DNA of 64,000 nucleotides from Flavobacteriales bacterium (GCA_947380375.1 CANCQX010000001.1:1-64000), one strand, 5' to 3'; numbered from the stretch's first letter, positions 25,621 through 35,275 are shown. The notes: a model not told the origin generated them from the letters alone. Translations and numbers: made by a program.

Positions 25621-28134
25621 TTATTTTGCTTTCGTTTTTTTAGGCTTTTCAATTGTAACTTTTAGTTCTTGTTGACCTTCTTCAATATCAAGTAGAATTT
25701 TGTCTCCTTCACTTAAACTAGCCTTTACAATTTGCTCTGCTAATGGATCTTCAATATATTTTTGAATAGCACGTTTCAATGGACGAGCACCAAATTTTTC
25801 ATCGTAACCTTTGTCGCATATGAAATCTTTTGCTTTTTCAGTCATTTCAATTGAATAACCAAGATTTCTAATTCTTCCGTATAATTTGGCCAATTCTAAA
25901 TCAATAATTTTATGAATATCCTCACGTTTTAACGAATGAAAAATAATCATATCATCTACACGATTTAAGAACTCTGGAGCAAAAGCTTTACGAAGAGCAT
26001 TTTGAATAACTACTTTTGAATTTTCTACAACTTGATCAGCTTGAGATTTAGTTCCAAAACCAACACCTGTTCCAAATTCAGCCAATTGACGAGCCCCAAT
26101 ATTTGATGTCATTATGATGATCGTATTTTTAAAATCTATCTTACGACCTAAACCATCTGTCATATGTCCGTCATCTAAAACTTGTAACAACAAGTTAAAT
26201 ACATCAGGATGTGCTTTTTCTATTTCATCTAATAATACTATAGAGTATGGTTTTCTTCTAACTTTTTCAGTTAATTGACCACCTTCTTCATAACCAACAT
26301 ATCCCGGAGGAGCTCCTACCAAACGTGAGATAGAGAATTTCTCCATAAATTCAGACATATCTATTCGAATCAAAGAATCTTCTGAATCAAATAAATATTT
26401 AGAAAGAACTTTTGCTAATTGTGTTTTACCAACACCAGTAGGCCCTAGGAAAAAGAAAGACCCGATTGGCTTATTTGGATCTTTTAAACCAGCCCTACTT
26501 CTTTGAATAGCTTTAACAACTTTCAATACAGCTTCATCTTGACCGATAACTTTACCTGTTAATTCAGCTGCCATATTTGCAAGTTTACCACTTTCTCCAG
26601 CTGTAATTTTAGTAACAGGGATTCCACACATCATAGAAACTACTTCAGCTACATTTTCTTCAGTAACTAAAACTCTATTTGATTTAGATTCATCATCCCA
26701 TTTTTTATTAGCAACTTCTAATTGCTCTTGAAGTTTACGCTCATTATCTCTTAATTCCGCAGCTTTTTCATACTGTTGAGACTTGATAACTTCATTTTTT
26801 AAATCCTTTAATTCTTCAATGCTTTTTTCAATTGAAGTAATTTCTGAAGGAACATTAATATTTGTTATATGAACTCTAGATCCAACTTCATCCATAGCAT
26901 CAATCGCTTTGTCAGGAAGATGTCTGTCAGTGATATATCTCTCTGTCAATTTGACACAAGCTTCAATAGCCTCTGGAGTATAAGTTACAGAATGATGCGC
27001 TTCATAACGCTCTTTTATATTATTTAAAATCTGAATAGTCTCTTCTTCAGTTGTTGGTTCTATCAATACTTTTTGGAAACGACGAACTAATGCTCCATCT
27101 TTCTCTATATATTGGCGGTATTCATCAAGTGTTGTTGCACCAATTGCTTGTAACTCACCTCTAGCTAAAGCTGGTTTAAACATATTAGCAGCATCTAAAG
27201 ATCCACTTGCACCGCCAGCCCCTATAATGGTATGAATTTCATCAATGAATAAAATAATATCGGGATTTTTTTCAATCTCCTGCATTACAGCCTTCATTCT
27301 TTCTTCAAACTGACCTCTATATTTAGTACCAGCAACTAGAGAAGCTAAATCAAGAGAAACAACTCTTTTGTTAAATAGTACCCTTGAAACTTTTCTTTGA
27401 ACAATTCTTAAAGCCAAACCTTCAGCAACTGCACTTTTCCCAACTCCAGGTTCACCAATTAAAATTGGATTATTTTTCTTTCTTCTTGAAAGAATTTGAC
27501 TTACACGTTCTATTTCTTTATCACGACCAACAATAGGATCTAATTTTCCCATTTCTGCCATTTTAGTCAAATCACGACCGAAATTATCTAAAACAGGAGT
27601 CTTAGACTTCGGGTCAGTTGGTTTCTTTTGAGCTGCAAAAGATTCGCTCTCTTCTTCTGATCCACCAGGAAATTCAGCTCTAGGGGTTGTTTTTTCGTCT
27701 CTCATATTTTCTAATTCGTCTTTCACATTATCATAAATCACTCCATACTTATTTAATATTCTGCAAGCAACATTATCTTCATCCTTTAAAATTGACAATA
27801 ACAAATGTTCTGTACCAATCATTGGACTTTTAAATAATTTAGCTTCTAAATAAGTAAATTTCAATACTTTTTCTGCCTGCTTCACTAATGGTATATTCGT
27901 CATAGAAGGATTTGACTTCTTTGTAGACTTAGTAATACTTTTTTCCACTTCATCTCTAACATTAACCAAATCTAAATGAAACTCTTTTAATATTTTTATT
28001 GCAGTACCATCCCCTTCTCTTAATAAACCTAATAGCAAATGCTCAACACCTATAAAATCGTTACCTAAACGCAACGCTTCCTCACGACTAAAACTAATCA
28101 CATCTTTTACTCTTGGTGAAAATTTTGCTTCCAT
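25621..28134 (-). CDS. clpC: ATP-dependent Clp protease ATP-binding subunit ClpC
   Basis: AAA+ unfoldase that feeds substrates to ClpP. Residues 1-145 are the two Clp N repeats; the first AAA module has Walker A GEPGVGKS (227-234) and Walker B ILFIDE (294-299); the UVR/M-domain segment SQQYEKAAELRDNERKLQEQ is near 445-465; the second module has Walker A GPTGVGKT (564-571). The loop VGFG at 691-694 is the ClpP-docking tripeptide, so it should pair with ClpP. At 837 residues it is full length with a Lys-rich tail. It is divergent from gyrA and has its own promoter. Confidence 0.97.
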   Translation of the reverse strand: MEAKFSPRVKDVISFSREEALRLGNDFIGVEHLLLGLLREGDGTAIKILKEFHLDLVNVRDEVEKSITKSTKKSNPSMTNIPLVKQAEKVLKFTYLEAKLFKSPMIGTEHLLLSILKDEDNVACRILNKYGVIYDNVKDELENMRDEKTTPRAEFPGGSEEESESFAAQKKPTDPKSKTPVLDNFGRDLTKMAEMGKLDPIVGRDKEIERVSQILSRRKKNNPILIGEPGVGKSAVAEGLALRIVQRKVSRVLFNKRVVSLDLASLVAGTKYRGQFEERMKAVMQEIEKNPDIILFIDEIHTIIGAGGASGSLDAANMFKPALARGELQAIGATTLDEYRQYIEKDGALVRRFQKVLIEPTTEEETIQILNNIKERYEAHHSVTYTPEAIEACVKLTERYITDRHLPDKAIDAMDEVGSRVHITNINVPSEITSIEKSIEELKDLKNEVIKSQQYEKAAELRDNERKLQEQLEVANKKWDDESKSNRVLVTEENVAEVVSMMCGIPVTKITAGESGKLANMAAELTGKVIGQDEAVLKVVKAIQRSRAGLKDPNKPIGSFFFLGPTGVGKTQLAKVLSKYLFDSEDSLIRIDMSEFMEKFSISRLVGAPPGYVGYEEGGQLTEKVRRKPYSIVLLDEIEKAHPDVFNLLLQVLDDGHMTDGLGRKIDFKNTIIIMTSNIGARQLAEFGTGVGFGTKSQADQVVENSKVVIQNALRKAFAPEFLNRVDDMIIFHSLKREDIHKIIDLELAKLYGRIRNLGYSIEMTEKAKDFICDKGYDEKFGARPLKRAIQKYIEDPLAEQIVKASLSEGDKILLDIEEGQQELKVTIEKPKKTKAK

Positions 28135-28182
28135 ACGCTTAACATTAAACTTGCTACTAATTAAACACTAATTAACAGATTA

Positions 28183-28211
28183 CAAATATAAAACTAATAA
28201 AATGTTAACAA
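28183..28211 (-). promoter_or_regulatory. clpC promoter
   Basis: On the minus strand TTG (28209-28211), an 18-base spacer and TATATTTG (28183-28190) form a good Bacteroidota promoter, with the ATG 48 bases downstream at 28134. No CIRCE element (TTAGCACTC inverted repeat) was seen. Confidence 0.65.
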
Positions 28212-28228
28212 CTTCCAATAATAAGCAA

Positions 28229-28237
28229 TTTTCCACA
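28229..28237 (+). other. Single DnaA-box-like sequence between clpC and gyrA
   Basis: TTTTCCACA fits TTWTNCACA. It is the only copy noticed in this gap, so it is not an origin by itself; it could be chance in an AT-rich spacer. Confidence 0.25.
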
Positions 28238-28353
28238 GATTTTTGTTAGTAAAAATGGAAAACTACTCTAATCAACTAGGTTTATTATAACTACTTTCGT
28301 TGCTTGAAATAACTTCGTACAAATACTGTGCTCTAAAAAATAAAAGTGACAAT

Positions 28354-30945
28354 ATGGCTGATGGTGAAAGAATAATCCAGATTAATATTGAAGATGAAAT
28401 GAAATCTGCTTACATTGATTATGCAATGTCAGTTATCGTTTCACGTGCCCTTCCTGATGCGCGAGATGGTTTAAAACCAGTTCATAGACGTGTGTTATAT
28501 GGTATGCAAGATTTAGGTTTACAATCTAATCGTCCTCATAAAAAATCAGCAAGAATTGTTGGTGAAGTACTTGGAAAGTATCATCCACATGGTGACACAT
28601 CTGTTTATGACGCTATGGTAAGGATGGCGCAACCATGGTCTTTACGCTATCCTTTAGTAGATGGGCAGGGTAACTTTGGTTCTGTCGATGGAGATAGTCC
28701 AGCAGCTATGCGTTATACTGAAGCAAGATTGAAAAAGATTGCTGAAGAAATGTTAGAAGATCTTGACAAAGAAACAGTTGATTTCACACCTAACTTTGAT
28801 GAGAGTTTATCAGAACCTTCTGTAATGCCTTCTAAAATACCTGCCCTTCTTATGAATGGTGCAAGTGGTATTGCTGTTGGTATGGCTACAAATATGGCTC
28901 CTCATAATTTATCAGAAATTATTGATGGTACAATAGCTTATGTTAACAATCAAGATATTGAAATTGAAGAATTATTACAACATGTAAAAGCACCTGATTT
29001 CCCTACAGGTGGTATAATTTACGGATACGAAGGTGTTCGCGACGCGTTATTAACGGGTCGTGGAAGAATAGTAATGCGTGCAAAAGCAGAAATCGAAGAA
29101 GTTGGAGGGAGAGAACAAATAATTGTAACTGAAATTCCATACCAAGTTAACAAAGCTGATATGATCAAGAAAACAGCTGACTTGGTTAATGATAAAAAAA
29201 TTGAAGGTATTTCTGATATTAGAGATGAATCTGATAGAAATGGAATGCGTATCGTTTATGAATTAAAACGTGACGCAATACCAAATGTAGTCTTAAATAA
29301 ATTATTTAAATTTACAGCTCTACAAACTTCATTTTCAGTTAATAACATCTGTCTAGTTGATGGTAAGCCACAATTGTTAAACTTAAAGCAATTGATAGCT
29401 GTATTTGTTGATTTCAGACATGAGGTTATTAATAGACGTACTATTTTTGAATTAAGAAAAGCAGAAGAAAGAGCACATATATTAGAAGGTTTAATTATTG
29501 CTTCCGACAATATTGACGAAGTGATACAAATCATAAGAGCTTCTAAAAGCCCTGAAGAAGCACGTGAAAATTTAATAGCACGTTTTGCTTTATCAGATAT
29601 TCAATCTAGAGCAATTGTTGAAATGCGTCTTCGTCATTTAACAGGACTAGAGCAAGATAAATTAAGAGCTGAATTTAACGATTTAATGCTTTTAATAACT
29701 GACTTAAAAGATATTCTTGCACGTGTTGAACGTAGAATGCAAATTATAATTGACGAATTAACTGTAATTAAAGAAAAATATGGTGATGCTCGTCGTTCTA
29801 TAATTGAATATTCTGCTACAGAAATGAGAATGGAAGATTTAATTGCTGACGAAGAAGTAATTATAACTATTTCTCATGCTGGATATATTAAACGTACTAG
29901 TTTAACTGAATTTAAAGTTCAAAACAGAGGTGGAATGGGATCAAAAGGTTCTACCACTAGAGATAAAGATTTCTTAGAGCAATTATTCGTTGCTACAAAT
30001 CACAATTACTTATTGATATTTACAGAAAAAGGAAGATGTTTTTGGATGCGTGTTTATGAAATTCCTGAAGGAAGTAAAACTGCAAAAGGTAGAGCAATTC
30101 AAAACTTATTAAATATTGAACAAGATGATAAAGTTAAAGCTTATGTCAAAGTTCAAGATTTAACAGATAAAGAATATGTTGAGAATAACTTCATAATAAT
30201 GTGTACTAAACAAGGAATCATTAAGAAAACTTCTTTAGCTGCCTACTCTCGACCAAGAACAAATGGTATAAATGCTATTTCAATTCGTGAAAACGATGAA
30301 TTATTAGAAGCTAAATTAACTAATGGTTCTCATGAAATCGTTTTAGCAACTACAAACGGAAGAGCTATTCGTTTCAATGAATCTAAAGTTAGACCAATGG
30401 GTAGAAATGCTTCAGGAGTTCGTGGAGTTACGTTGACTTCTGAAACAGATGAAGTTATAGGAATGATCTGTGCAGAAGATATCCACTCAACAATTTTAGT
30501 AGTATCCGAAAAAGGATATGGGAAACGAACTTATCTAAATGATCCTGAAGATAATGAACCTGTTTATAGAGTTACTAATCGTGGAGGAAAAGGTGTTAAA
30601 ACTTTAAATATCACGGATAAAACAGGTCCTTTACTTGCTATTAAAAACGTATCGAATGAAGATGATTTAATGATTATTACAAAATCAGGAATTACAATTC
30701 GTATGCACGTGGACACTTTAAGAACAATGGGTAGAGCTGCGCAAGGAGTTCGTTTAATAAATCTTAAAGGTACTGCAGCAATTGCAGCTGTAGCAAGAGT
30801 TCCAAGAAGTGAAGATGAGGAAGAAATTGAATTTGATGAAGAAGGAAATCCAATAGTACCAATTATTGATATAGATAACGGCACAGATATTGAGAATGAA
30901 TTACCAACTGATTCTGATGAAACTGAAAGTGATTCTGTGGAATAA
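28354..30945 (+). CDS. gyrA: DNA gyrase subunit A
   Basis: Breakage-reunion subunit of gyrase. The catalytic tyrosine is Tyr121 in [10 protein letters not shown]; the quinolone-determining region reads [12 protein letters not shown] with Thr82 and Asp86 at the positions of E. coli Ser83 and Asp87, and the GyrA box QNRGGMG is at 523-529. The beta-pinwheel repeats follow, then an acidic tail rich in Glu/Asp. The frame stays open to a TTG at 28300, but I use the ATG at 28354, which begins [16 protein letters not shown] as in other GyrA proteins; 863 residues is normal. Thr82 is a natural variant position and not by itself evidence of resistance. Confidence 0.97.
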   Translation: MADGERIIQINIEDEMKSAYIDYAMSVIVSRALPDARDGLKPVHRRVLYGMQDLGLQSNRPHKKSARIVGEVLGKYHPHGDTSVYDAMVRMAQPWSLRYPLVDGQGNFGSVDGDSPAAMRYTEARLKKIAEEMLEDLDKETVDFTPNFDESLSEPSVMPSKIPALLMNGASGIAVGMATNMAPHNLSEIIDGTIAYVNNQDIEIEELLQHVKAPDFPTGGIIYGYEGVRDALLTGRGRIVMRAKAEIEEVGGREQIIVTEIPYQVNKADMIKKTADLVNDKKIEGISDIRDESDRNGMRIVYELKRDAIPNVVLNKLFKFTALQTSFSVNNICLVDGKPQLLNLKQLIAVFVDFRHEVINRRTIFELRKAEERAHILEGLIIASDNIDEVIQIIRASKSPEEARENLIARFALSDIQSRAIVEMRLRHLTGLEQDKLRAEFNDLMLLITDLKDILARVERRMQIIIDELTVIKEKYGDARRSIIEYSATEMRMEDLIADEEVIITISHAGYIKRTSLTEFKVQNRGGMGSKGSTTRDKDFLEQLFVATNHNYLLIFTEKGRCFWMRVYEIPEGSKTAKGRAIQNLLNIEQDDKVKAYVKVQDLTDKEYVENNFIIMCTKQGIIKKTSLAAYSRPRTNGINAISIRENDELLEAKLTNGSHEIVLATTNGRAIRFNESKVRPMGRNASGVRGVTLTSETDEVIGMICAEDIHSTILVVSEKGYGKRTYLNDPEDNEPVYRVTNRGGKGVKTLNITDKTGPLLAIKNVSNEDDLMIITKSGITIRMHVDTLRTMGRAAQGVRLINLKGTAAIAAVARVPRSEDEEEIEFDEEGNPIVPIIDIDNGTDIENELPTDSDETESDSVE

Positions 30946-30979
30946 TTAATATGATTGCATCTAATTGAAAACGAAAAGT

Positions 30980-32188
30980 ATGAAAAACAATTTAATAAAA
31001 TCAACTCTTTTAGTTGGGACTATTCTTGTGTCGAATATTTCTATTTCTCAAAAAAAGAATGAAACTTCGGCTGCTGTAGCGTATAAGAACACTTATTCAT
31101 CTGCAATTTCAAATAATAATTTACCAGGAGCTAAAAAAGCTTTAGCTGATGCTAAACGATATATAGATGAAGCTGCTGCGAATATTGAGACAAAGGAAAG
31201 CCCCAAAACTCAAATGTTAAAAGGTAGTATTTATTCAACTATTTATTTACTAGGAACTGATTTAAAAGATACCTCCTTATTAAATAGTGTTGGACCTTCA
31301 GCTTTGCATATTGCAGCTATTTCATTCAAAACTGGCTACAATATCAATGATAAATTCAAAAGTGATATCAAAGATGTTGTTATTGAAAAACATACTGCTA
31401 TAGAATCATTATCTATGGCGTTTTACAATAGTAACAATTTCAAAGAAGCGGCTGAAATGTACACTAATCAAGTTGAATTGTATGACGCTATAAACTTGTT
31501 AGATACAAATTCTCTCTTCAATTCTGCCTTATGTTATGATAAATCAGGTGACAATGCTAATGCAGCTTTAACATTTGAAAGACTAGCAAAATCAGGTTAT
31601 AAAGGTGCTTTAACGTATGCTTTAGCTTCAAATTCATATAGAAAAAACAAACAAATAGCAGAAGCAAAAGCAATTGTAGCTGAAGGAAGAATAAAGTATC
31701 CTCAAGACAAAGATATTTTATTAGAAGCAGTTAACACTTGTTTAGAAGGTAATGATCCACAAGGTGCAGAATCATTACTAACTGAAGCGATTTCAAAAGA
31801 TCCTAAAAATAAGTTACTACACTTAACAATTGGATCTATTTATATCGATTTAAAACAAAATGAGAAAGCAGAAGCATCAATTAATAATGCTTTAGCAATA
31901 GATCCCGAGTATGAAGATGCTTTGTATCAATTGGGAGCACATCTTGTTACATGGGCAGGATCTTTAATTGCACAAACAAATAATCTAAAATACAATGATC
32001 CAAAACTAAAAACTTTAGAAAAACAAGCTATGGAGATATACAATAGAGCAATAACACCGCTTGAAAAATACATTGTAAAATCCCCAAATGACAAAAATGT
32101 ATTAACTATACTTTCACAATTAAATAGAAGTATTGGTAATATGGAGAAATCTGATCAATACAAAGAAAGAGCTAAAGCGATTAAATAA
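30980..32188 (+). CDS. Tetratricopeptide-repeat exported protein
   Basis: A 402-residue protein with an N-terminal signal-like segment (NLIKSTLLVGTILVSNISIS) and several TPR-like helix pairs, clearest at about 175-200, 260-320 (KLLHLTIGSIYIDLKQNEKAEASINNALAIDPE, in two parts) and 365-395. TPR proteins scaffold partners; this one is probably periplasmic or lipid-free and secreted. The frame opens at a TTG at 30965, but the ATG at 30980 is preferred. It follows gyrA by 34 bases and has its own terminator. Confidence 0.82.
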   Translation: MKNNLIKSTLLVGTILVSNISISQKKNETSAAVAYKNTYSSAISNNNLPGAKKALADAKRYIDEAAANIETKESPKTQMLKGSIYSTIYLLGTDLKDTSLLNSVGPSALHIAAISFKTGYNINDKFKSDIKDVVIEKHTAIESLSMAFYNSNNFKEAAEMYTNQVELYDAINLLDTNSLFNSALCYDKSGDNANAALTFERLAKSGYKGALTYALASNSYRKNKQIAEAKAIVAEGRIKYPQDKDILLEAVNTCLEGNDPQGAESLLTEAISKDPKNKLLHLTIGSIYIDLKQNEKAEASINNALAIDPEYEDALYQLGAHLVTWAGSLIAQTNNLKYNDPKLKTLEKQAMEIYNRAITPLEKYIVKSPNDKNVLTILSQLNRSIGNMEKSDQYKERAKAIK

Positions 32189-32209
32189 TTTTAATAAAAA
32201 TAGTTTATT

Positions 32210-32242
32210 AAAAGGTTATCAAATTATTTGATAACCTTTTTT
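32210..32242 (+). terminator. Near-perfectly palindromic terminator after the TPR gene
   Basis: AAAAGGTTATCAAAT (32210-32224) and ATTTGATAACCTTTT (32226-32240) pair fully around a single central T, followed by more T. It shows that terminators in this genome can be almost loopless palindromes, like the one at the axis. Confidence 0.85.
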
Positions 32243-32261
32243 ATTTAATAAATAAATTTTA

Positions 32262-32294
32262 TTTGTAAAGTGAAAAATAAAATCATTAACTTTG
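32262..32294 (+). promoter_or_regulatory. rpsA promoter
   Basis: TTTG (32262-32265), a 21-base spacer and TAACTTTG (32287-32294) form a consensus promoter. The expected leader before the ATG at 32388 is about 85 bases, long for this genome. Confidence 0.7.
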
Positions 32295-32342
32295 TAAAGT
32301 ATGGCTGTAAACTTTATTTTCATACGGCTAAATATTAATCAC

Positions 32343-32369
32343 TTTCGAGATTTATAAAGTTACTCGAAA
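32343..32369 (+). promoter_or_regulatory. Hairpin in the rpsA mRNA leader
   Basis: TTTCGAG (32343-32349) pairs with CTCGAAA (32363-32369) across 13 bases, ending 18 bases before the rpsA ATG. It could be a translational control element; this is inferred from position only. Confidence 0.4.
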
Positions 32370-32387
32370 TACAATTTAAAAAGCCAA

Positions 32388-34193
32388 ATGGCAGAAAACA
32401 AAATTACAGGTCAAGGAAGTGCTGATTTCGATTGGGACGCATTATCATTAGATGGTTATTCTTTAGCACAACGTTCAGAATTATCTGATGTTTACGAAAA
32501 CACATTAACTTCAATCAATGAGAAAGAAGTAATTGAAGGAACAGTTATCGCAATTACTAAAAGAGAAGTTGTTGTAAACATTGGTTTTAAATCTGAAGGA
32601 GTAATCCAAAACGGAGAATTCCGTTACAATCCAGATTTAGCTGTTGGAGACAAAGTAGACGTTTTTGTAGAATGTCAAGAAGACCGTTTTGGTCAATTGG
32701 TTATTTCTCACAAAACTGCTCGTATGCACAAAGCATGGATTCATGTTAATGATGTATTACGTACGGGTGAAGTTATTACTGGTTTCGTTAAATGTCGAAC
32801 AAAAGGTGGTTTAATTGTTGATGTTTTTGGAATTGAAGCATTCTTGCCAGGTTCTCAAATTGACGTTAAACCAATTCGTGACTATGATGTTTACGTTGGT
32901 AAAAACATGGAATTCAAAGTTGTTAAAATCAACCAAGAATTTAGAAATGTTGTTGTTTCTCACAAAGCACTTATTGAGGCTGAATTAGAAGAACAGAAAA
33001 AATTAATTATCTCAGGTCTTGAAAAAGGTCAAGTATTAGAAGGTACAGTTAAAAACATTACTTCTTACGGTGTATTCATCGATTTAGGTGGTGTTGATGG
33101 ACTTATCCATATTACAGATCTTTCTTGGGGACGTGTTAATCACCCAGATGAGATTCTTGAATTAGATCAAAAATTAAATGTTGTAATTTTAGACTTCGAT
33201 GACGATAAAAAACGTATCGCTCTTGGTTTAAAACAATTACAACCTCACCCATGGGATGCTCTAGATATGGCATTAAACATTGGTGATACATTAGAAGGTA
33301 AAGTTGTTGTTATGGCTGACTATGGTGCATTCGTTGAAATTGCTCCAGGTGTAGAAGGTTTAATCCACGTTTCAGAAATGAGCTGGTCACAACACTTACG
33401 TTCTGCTCAAGATTTCATGTCAGTTGGTGATACAGTGAAAGCTGTTATCTTAACATTAGATAGAGAAGATCGTAAAATGTCATTAGGAATTAAACAATTA
33501 ATGCCAGATCCATGGGAAGTTGTTGAAGCGAAATATACAGTTGCGTCTAAACACACAGCAAAAGTTCGTAACTTCACAAACTTTGGTGTTTTTGTTGAAT
33601 TAGAAGAAGGAGTTGACGGATTAATTCATATCTCTGACTTATCATGGCAGAAAAAAATCAAACATCCTTCTGAATTCTGTAAAGTTGGTGACGAATTAAA
33701 CGTAGTAGTTTTAGAAATCGATAGAGAAAATCGTCGTATTTCTTTAGGTCACAAACAACTTGAAGAAAATCCATGGGATGTATTTGAAACTATTTTTGGA
33801 GAAGGATCTGTTCACCAAGGAACTATCATTGAAAACAAAGATAAATCTGGTATCGTAACTTTACCTTATGGTGTTGAAGGAATTTGTCCTGCAAAACATT
33901 TACGTAAAGCAGATGGATCTAACGCTAAAATCGAAGAAACTTTAGATTTCAAAGTAATTGAATTTAATAAAGAATCTAAGAAAATCGTTGTATCTCATAC
34001 ACGTACTTTCGAAGAAGGTGAAGATAAACCAACTACTTCTGCACCAATAAAAGAGAAATCTTCTAGTAAAAAAGGAGCTGGTGATTCTCAAGCATCACAA
34101 GTTGCTAAATCTAATAATCAAAATGCAGAGAAATCTACATTGGGTGACTTAGATGCTTTAGTTGCATTAAAAGAAAAAATGAACAAAGGTTAG
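32388..34193 (+). CDS. rpsA: 30S ribosomal protein S1
   Basis: S1 helps bring mRNA to the 30S subunit. Six S1 OB-fold domains are visible, starting near residues 48 (GTVIAITKREVVVNIGF), 130 (TGFVKCRTKGGLIVDVFG), 217 (GTVKNITSYGVFIDLGG), 303 (GKVVVMADYGAFVEIAPG), 388 (AKVRNFTNFGVFVELEEG) and 475 (GTIIENKDKSGIVTLP). The last is the most divergent. A Ser/Lys-rich tail follows; 601 residues is typical for Bacteroidota. It has its own promoter with a long leader and a strong terminator. Confidence 0.97.
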   Translation: MAENKITGQGSADFDWDALSLDGYSLAQRSELSDVYENTLTSINEKEVIEGTVIAITKREVVVNIGFKSEGVIQNGEFRYNPDLAVGDKVDVFVECQEDRFGQLVISHKTARMHKAWIHVNDVLRTGEVITGFVKCRTKGGLIVDVFGIEAFLPGSQIDVKPIRDYDVYVGKNMEFKVVKINQEFRNVVVSHKALIEAELEEQKKLIISGLEKGQVLEGTVKNITSYGVFIDLGGVDGLIHITDLSWGRVNHPDEILELDQKLNVVILDFDDDKKRIALGLKQLQPHPWDALDMALNIGDTLEGKVVVMADYGAFVEIAPGVEGLIHVSEMSWSQHLRSAQDFMSVGDTVKAVILTLDREDRKMSLGIKQLMPDPWEVVEAKYTVASKHTAKVRNFTNFGVFVELEEGVDGLIHISDLSWQKKIKHPSEFCKVGDELNVVVLEIDRENRRISLGHKQLEENPWDVFETIFGEGSVHQGTIIENKDKSGIVTLPYGVEGICPAKHLRKADGSNAKIEETLDFKVIEFNKESKKIVVSHTRTFEEGEDKPTTSAPIKEKSSSKKGAGDSQASQVAKSNNQNAEKSTLGDLDALVALKEKMNKG

Positions 34194-34217
34194 AAAATAT
34201 CTTTTTTAATATTTTTT

Positions 34218-34252
34218 AAACAGGCTTTCGTAATGAAAGCCTGTTTTTTTTT
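34218..34252 (+). terminator. rpsA terminator
   Basis: AAACAGGCTTTC (34218-34229) and GAAAGCCTGTTT (34235-34246) form a 12-base stem with a GTAAT loop and a T run. Confidence 0.92.
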
Positions 34253-34262
34253 GAATAATGAT

Positions 34263-34270
34263 TATATTTG
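34263..34270 (+). promoter_or_regulatory. -7 box of the axis-proximal lipoprotein gene
   Basis: TATATTTG fits TAnnTTTG and lies 21 bases before the ATG at 34292, just after the rpsA terminator. The -33 element is not clear. Confidence 0.45.
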
Positions 34271-34291
34271 TTTAAGTAACAATATAAAGAC

Positions 34292-34753
34292 ATGATTATG
34301 AATTTTAAAAGATTAATTAAATCAATACATCTTCTTGCAATATTATCAGTATTCACTATTCTTTTATCTTGTAAAAAAGAAGGTTCTATAACATATCCTA
34401 CATCAACAAATTATGGTGATAATATATTCACAATTTTAGATGGGAAATTAATTTCAGAAGAAAGTTATAGCTTTGAAGCTAACCTAACTAAAAATGCAAC
34501 ATTAACTGTTGAAATAACAAATTTATCTGAAAAAGTAACTGATCCATTTAAACAAAAACCAACTTGGGGATTTGATTTTGTAAAAGGATGGAAAGCTGGA
34601 AACTATATTAATGAAACTCAAACATTTGAAACAGTGCAAGTAGGGAAAAATGATTTTAAAATTGTTTTTGTTGGAACAAATGGTGCTTGTATAATGAAAG
34701 TATTTGAGAATGGATCTCTTGACCCTGCAATTATTAAAAATTTCACATGGTAA
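34292..34753 (+). CDS. Hypothetical lipoprotein
   Basis: A 153-residue protein with a lipoprotein signal peptide ending in LLSC (Cys27) followed by KKEGS. The mature part looks like a small beta-sandwich (SFEANLTKNATLTVEITNLSEK, NDFKIVFVGTNGACIMKVFENG). No family is recognised. A second ATG two codons on is equally possible as start. Its stop is 30 bases from the palindrome axis, so it sits tail to tail with its own copy. Confidence 0.75.
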   Translation: MIMNFKRLIKSIHLLAILSVFTILLSCKKEGSITYPTSTNYGDNIFTILDGKLISEESYSFEANLTKNATLTVEITNLSEKVTDPFKQKPTWGFDFVKGWKAGNYINETQTFETVQVGKNDFKIVFVGTNGACIMKVFENGSLDPAIIKNFTW

Positions 34754-34763
34754 GAAATTTAAA

Positions 34764-34803
34764 CCAAAAAAAGCTGTTAAATTAATTTAACAGCTTTTTT
34801 TGG
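34764..34803. terminator. Intrinsic terminator at the axis of the inverted repeat
   Basis: A run of A, GCTGTTAAATT, AATTTAACAGC and a run of T form a perfect loopless palindrome centred between 34783 and 34784. It reads as a terminator for the lipoprotein gene on either side. How much of it is native cannot be judged, since the sequence beyond the axis is a copy. Confidence 0.75.
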
Positions 34804-34813
34804 TTTAAATTTC

Positions 34814-35275
34814 TTACCATGTGAAATTTTTAATAATTGCAGGGTCAAGAGATCCATTCTCAAATACTTTCATTATACAAGCACCATTTGTTCCAACAAA
34901 AACAATTTTAAAATCATTTTTCCCTACTTGCACTGTTTCAAATGTTTGAGTTTCATTAATATAGTTTCCAGCTTTCCATCCTTTTACAAAATCAAATCCC
35001 CAAGTTGGTTTTTGTTTAAATGGATCAGTTACTTTTTCAGATAAATTTGTTATTTCAACAGTTAATGTTGCATTTTTAGTTAGGTTAGCTTCAAAGCTAT
35101 AACTTTCTTCTGAAATTAATTTCCCATCTAAAATTGTGAATATATTATCACCATAATTTGTTGATGTAGGATATGTTATAGAACCTTCTTTTTTACAAGA
35201 TAAAAGAATAGTGAATACTGATAATATTGCAAGAAGATGTATTGATTTAATTAATCTTTTAAAATTCATAATCAT
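34814..35275 (-). CDS. Hypothetical lipoprotein (copy of 34292-34753)
   Basis: Identical 153-residue lipoprotein with lipobox LLSC. It is the first gene on this side of the axis and shares the axis terminator with its partner. The mature domain is unrecognised. Confidence 0.72.
   Translation of the reverse strand: MIMNFKRLIKSIHLLAILSVFTILLSCKKEGSITYPTSTNYGDNIFTILDGKLISEESYSFEANLTKNATLTVEITNLSEKVTDPFKQKPTWGFDFVKGWKAGNYINETQTFETVQVGKNDFKIVFVGTNGACIMKVFENGSLDPAIIKNFTW

Larger units (their letters stand above)
5567..34783 (+). repeat. Left arm of a giant perfect inverted repeat
   Basis: Every gene from 5568 to 34753 recurs with identical protein sequence in reverse orientation between 34784 and 64000, with coordinates adding to 69567. 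Intergenic samples also match base for base, for example 8041-8100 against 61467-61526, and the run of nine C at 25592-25600 against nine G at 43967-43975. The outer boundary is not visible because the window ends first. This arm is contiguous with unique sequence 1-5566, so it is the better candidate for the native locus. Confidence 0.97.

Noticed and set aside
28300-28353. N-terminal extension of GyrA from a TTG
   Set aside because: The extra 18 residues do not resemble GyrA, whose conserved start matches the ATG at 28354.
30564-31004. Minus-strand frame of 146 residues across the gyrA 3' end (and copy at 38563-39003)
   Set aside because: Ser/Ile-rich translation of the antisense of the gyrA acidic tail and its neighbours; no start context or family resemblance.
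34764-34803. Transposon or integron end at the axis
   Set aside because: Only a terminator hairpin is present; no transposase, integrase or terminal repeats are seen nearby.
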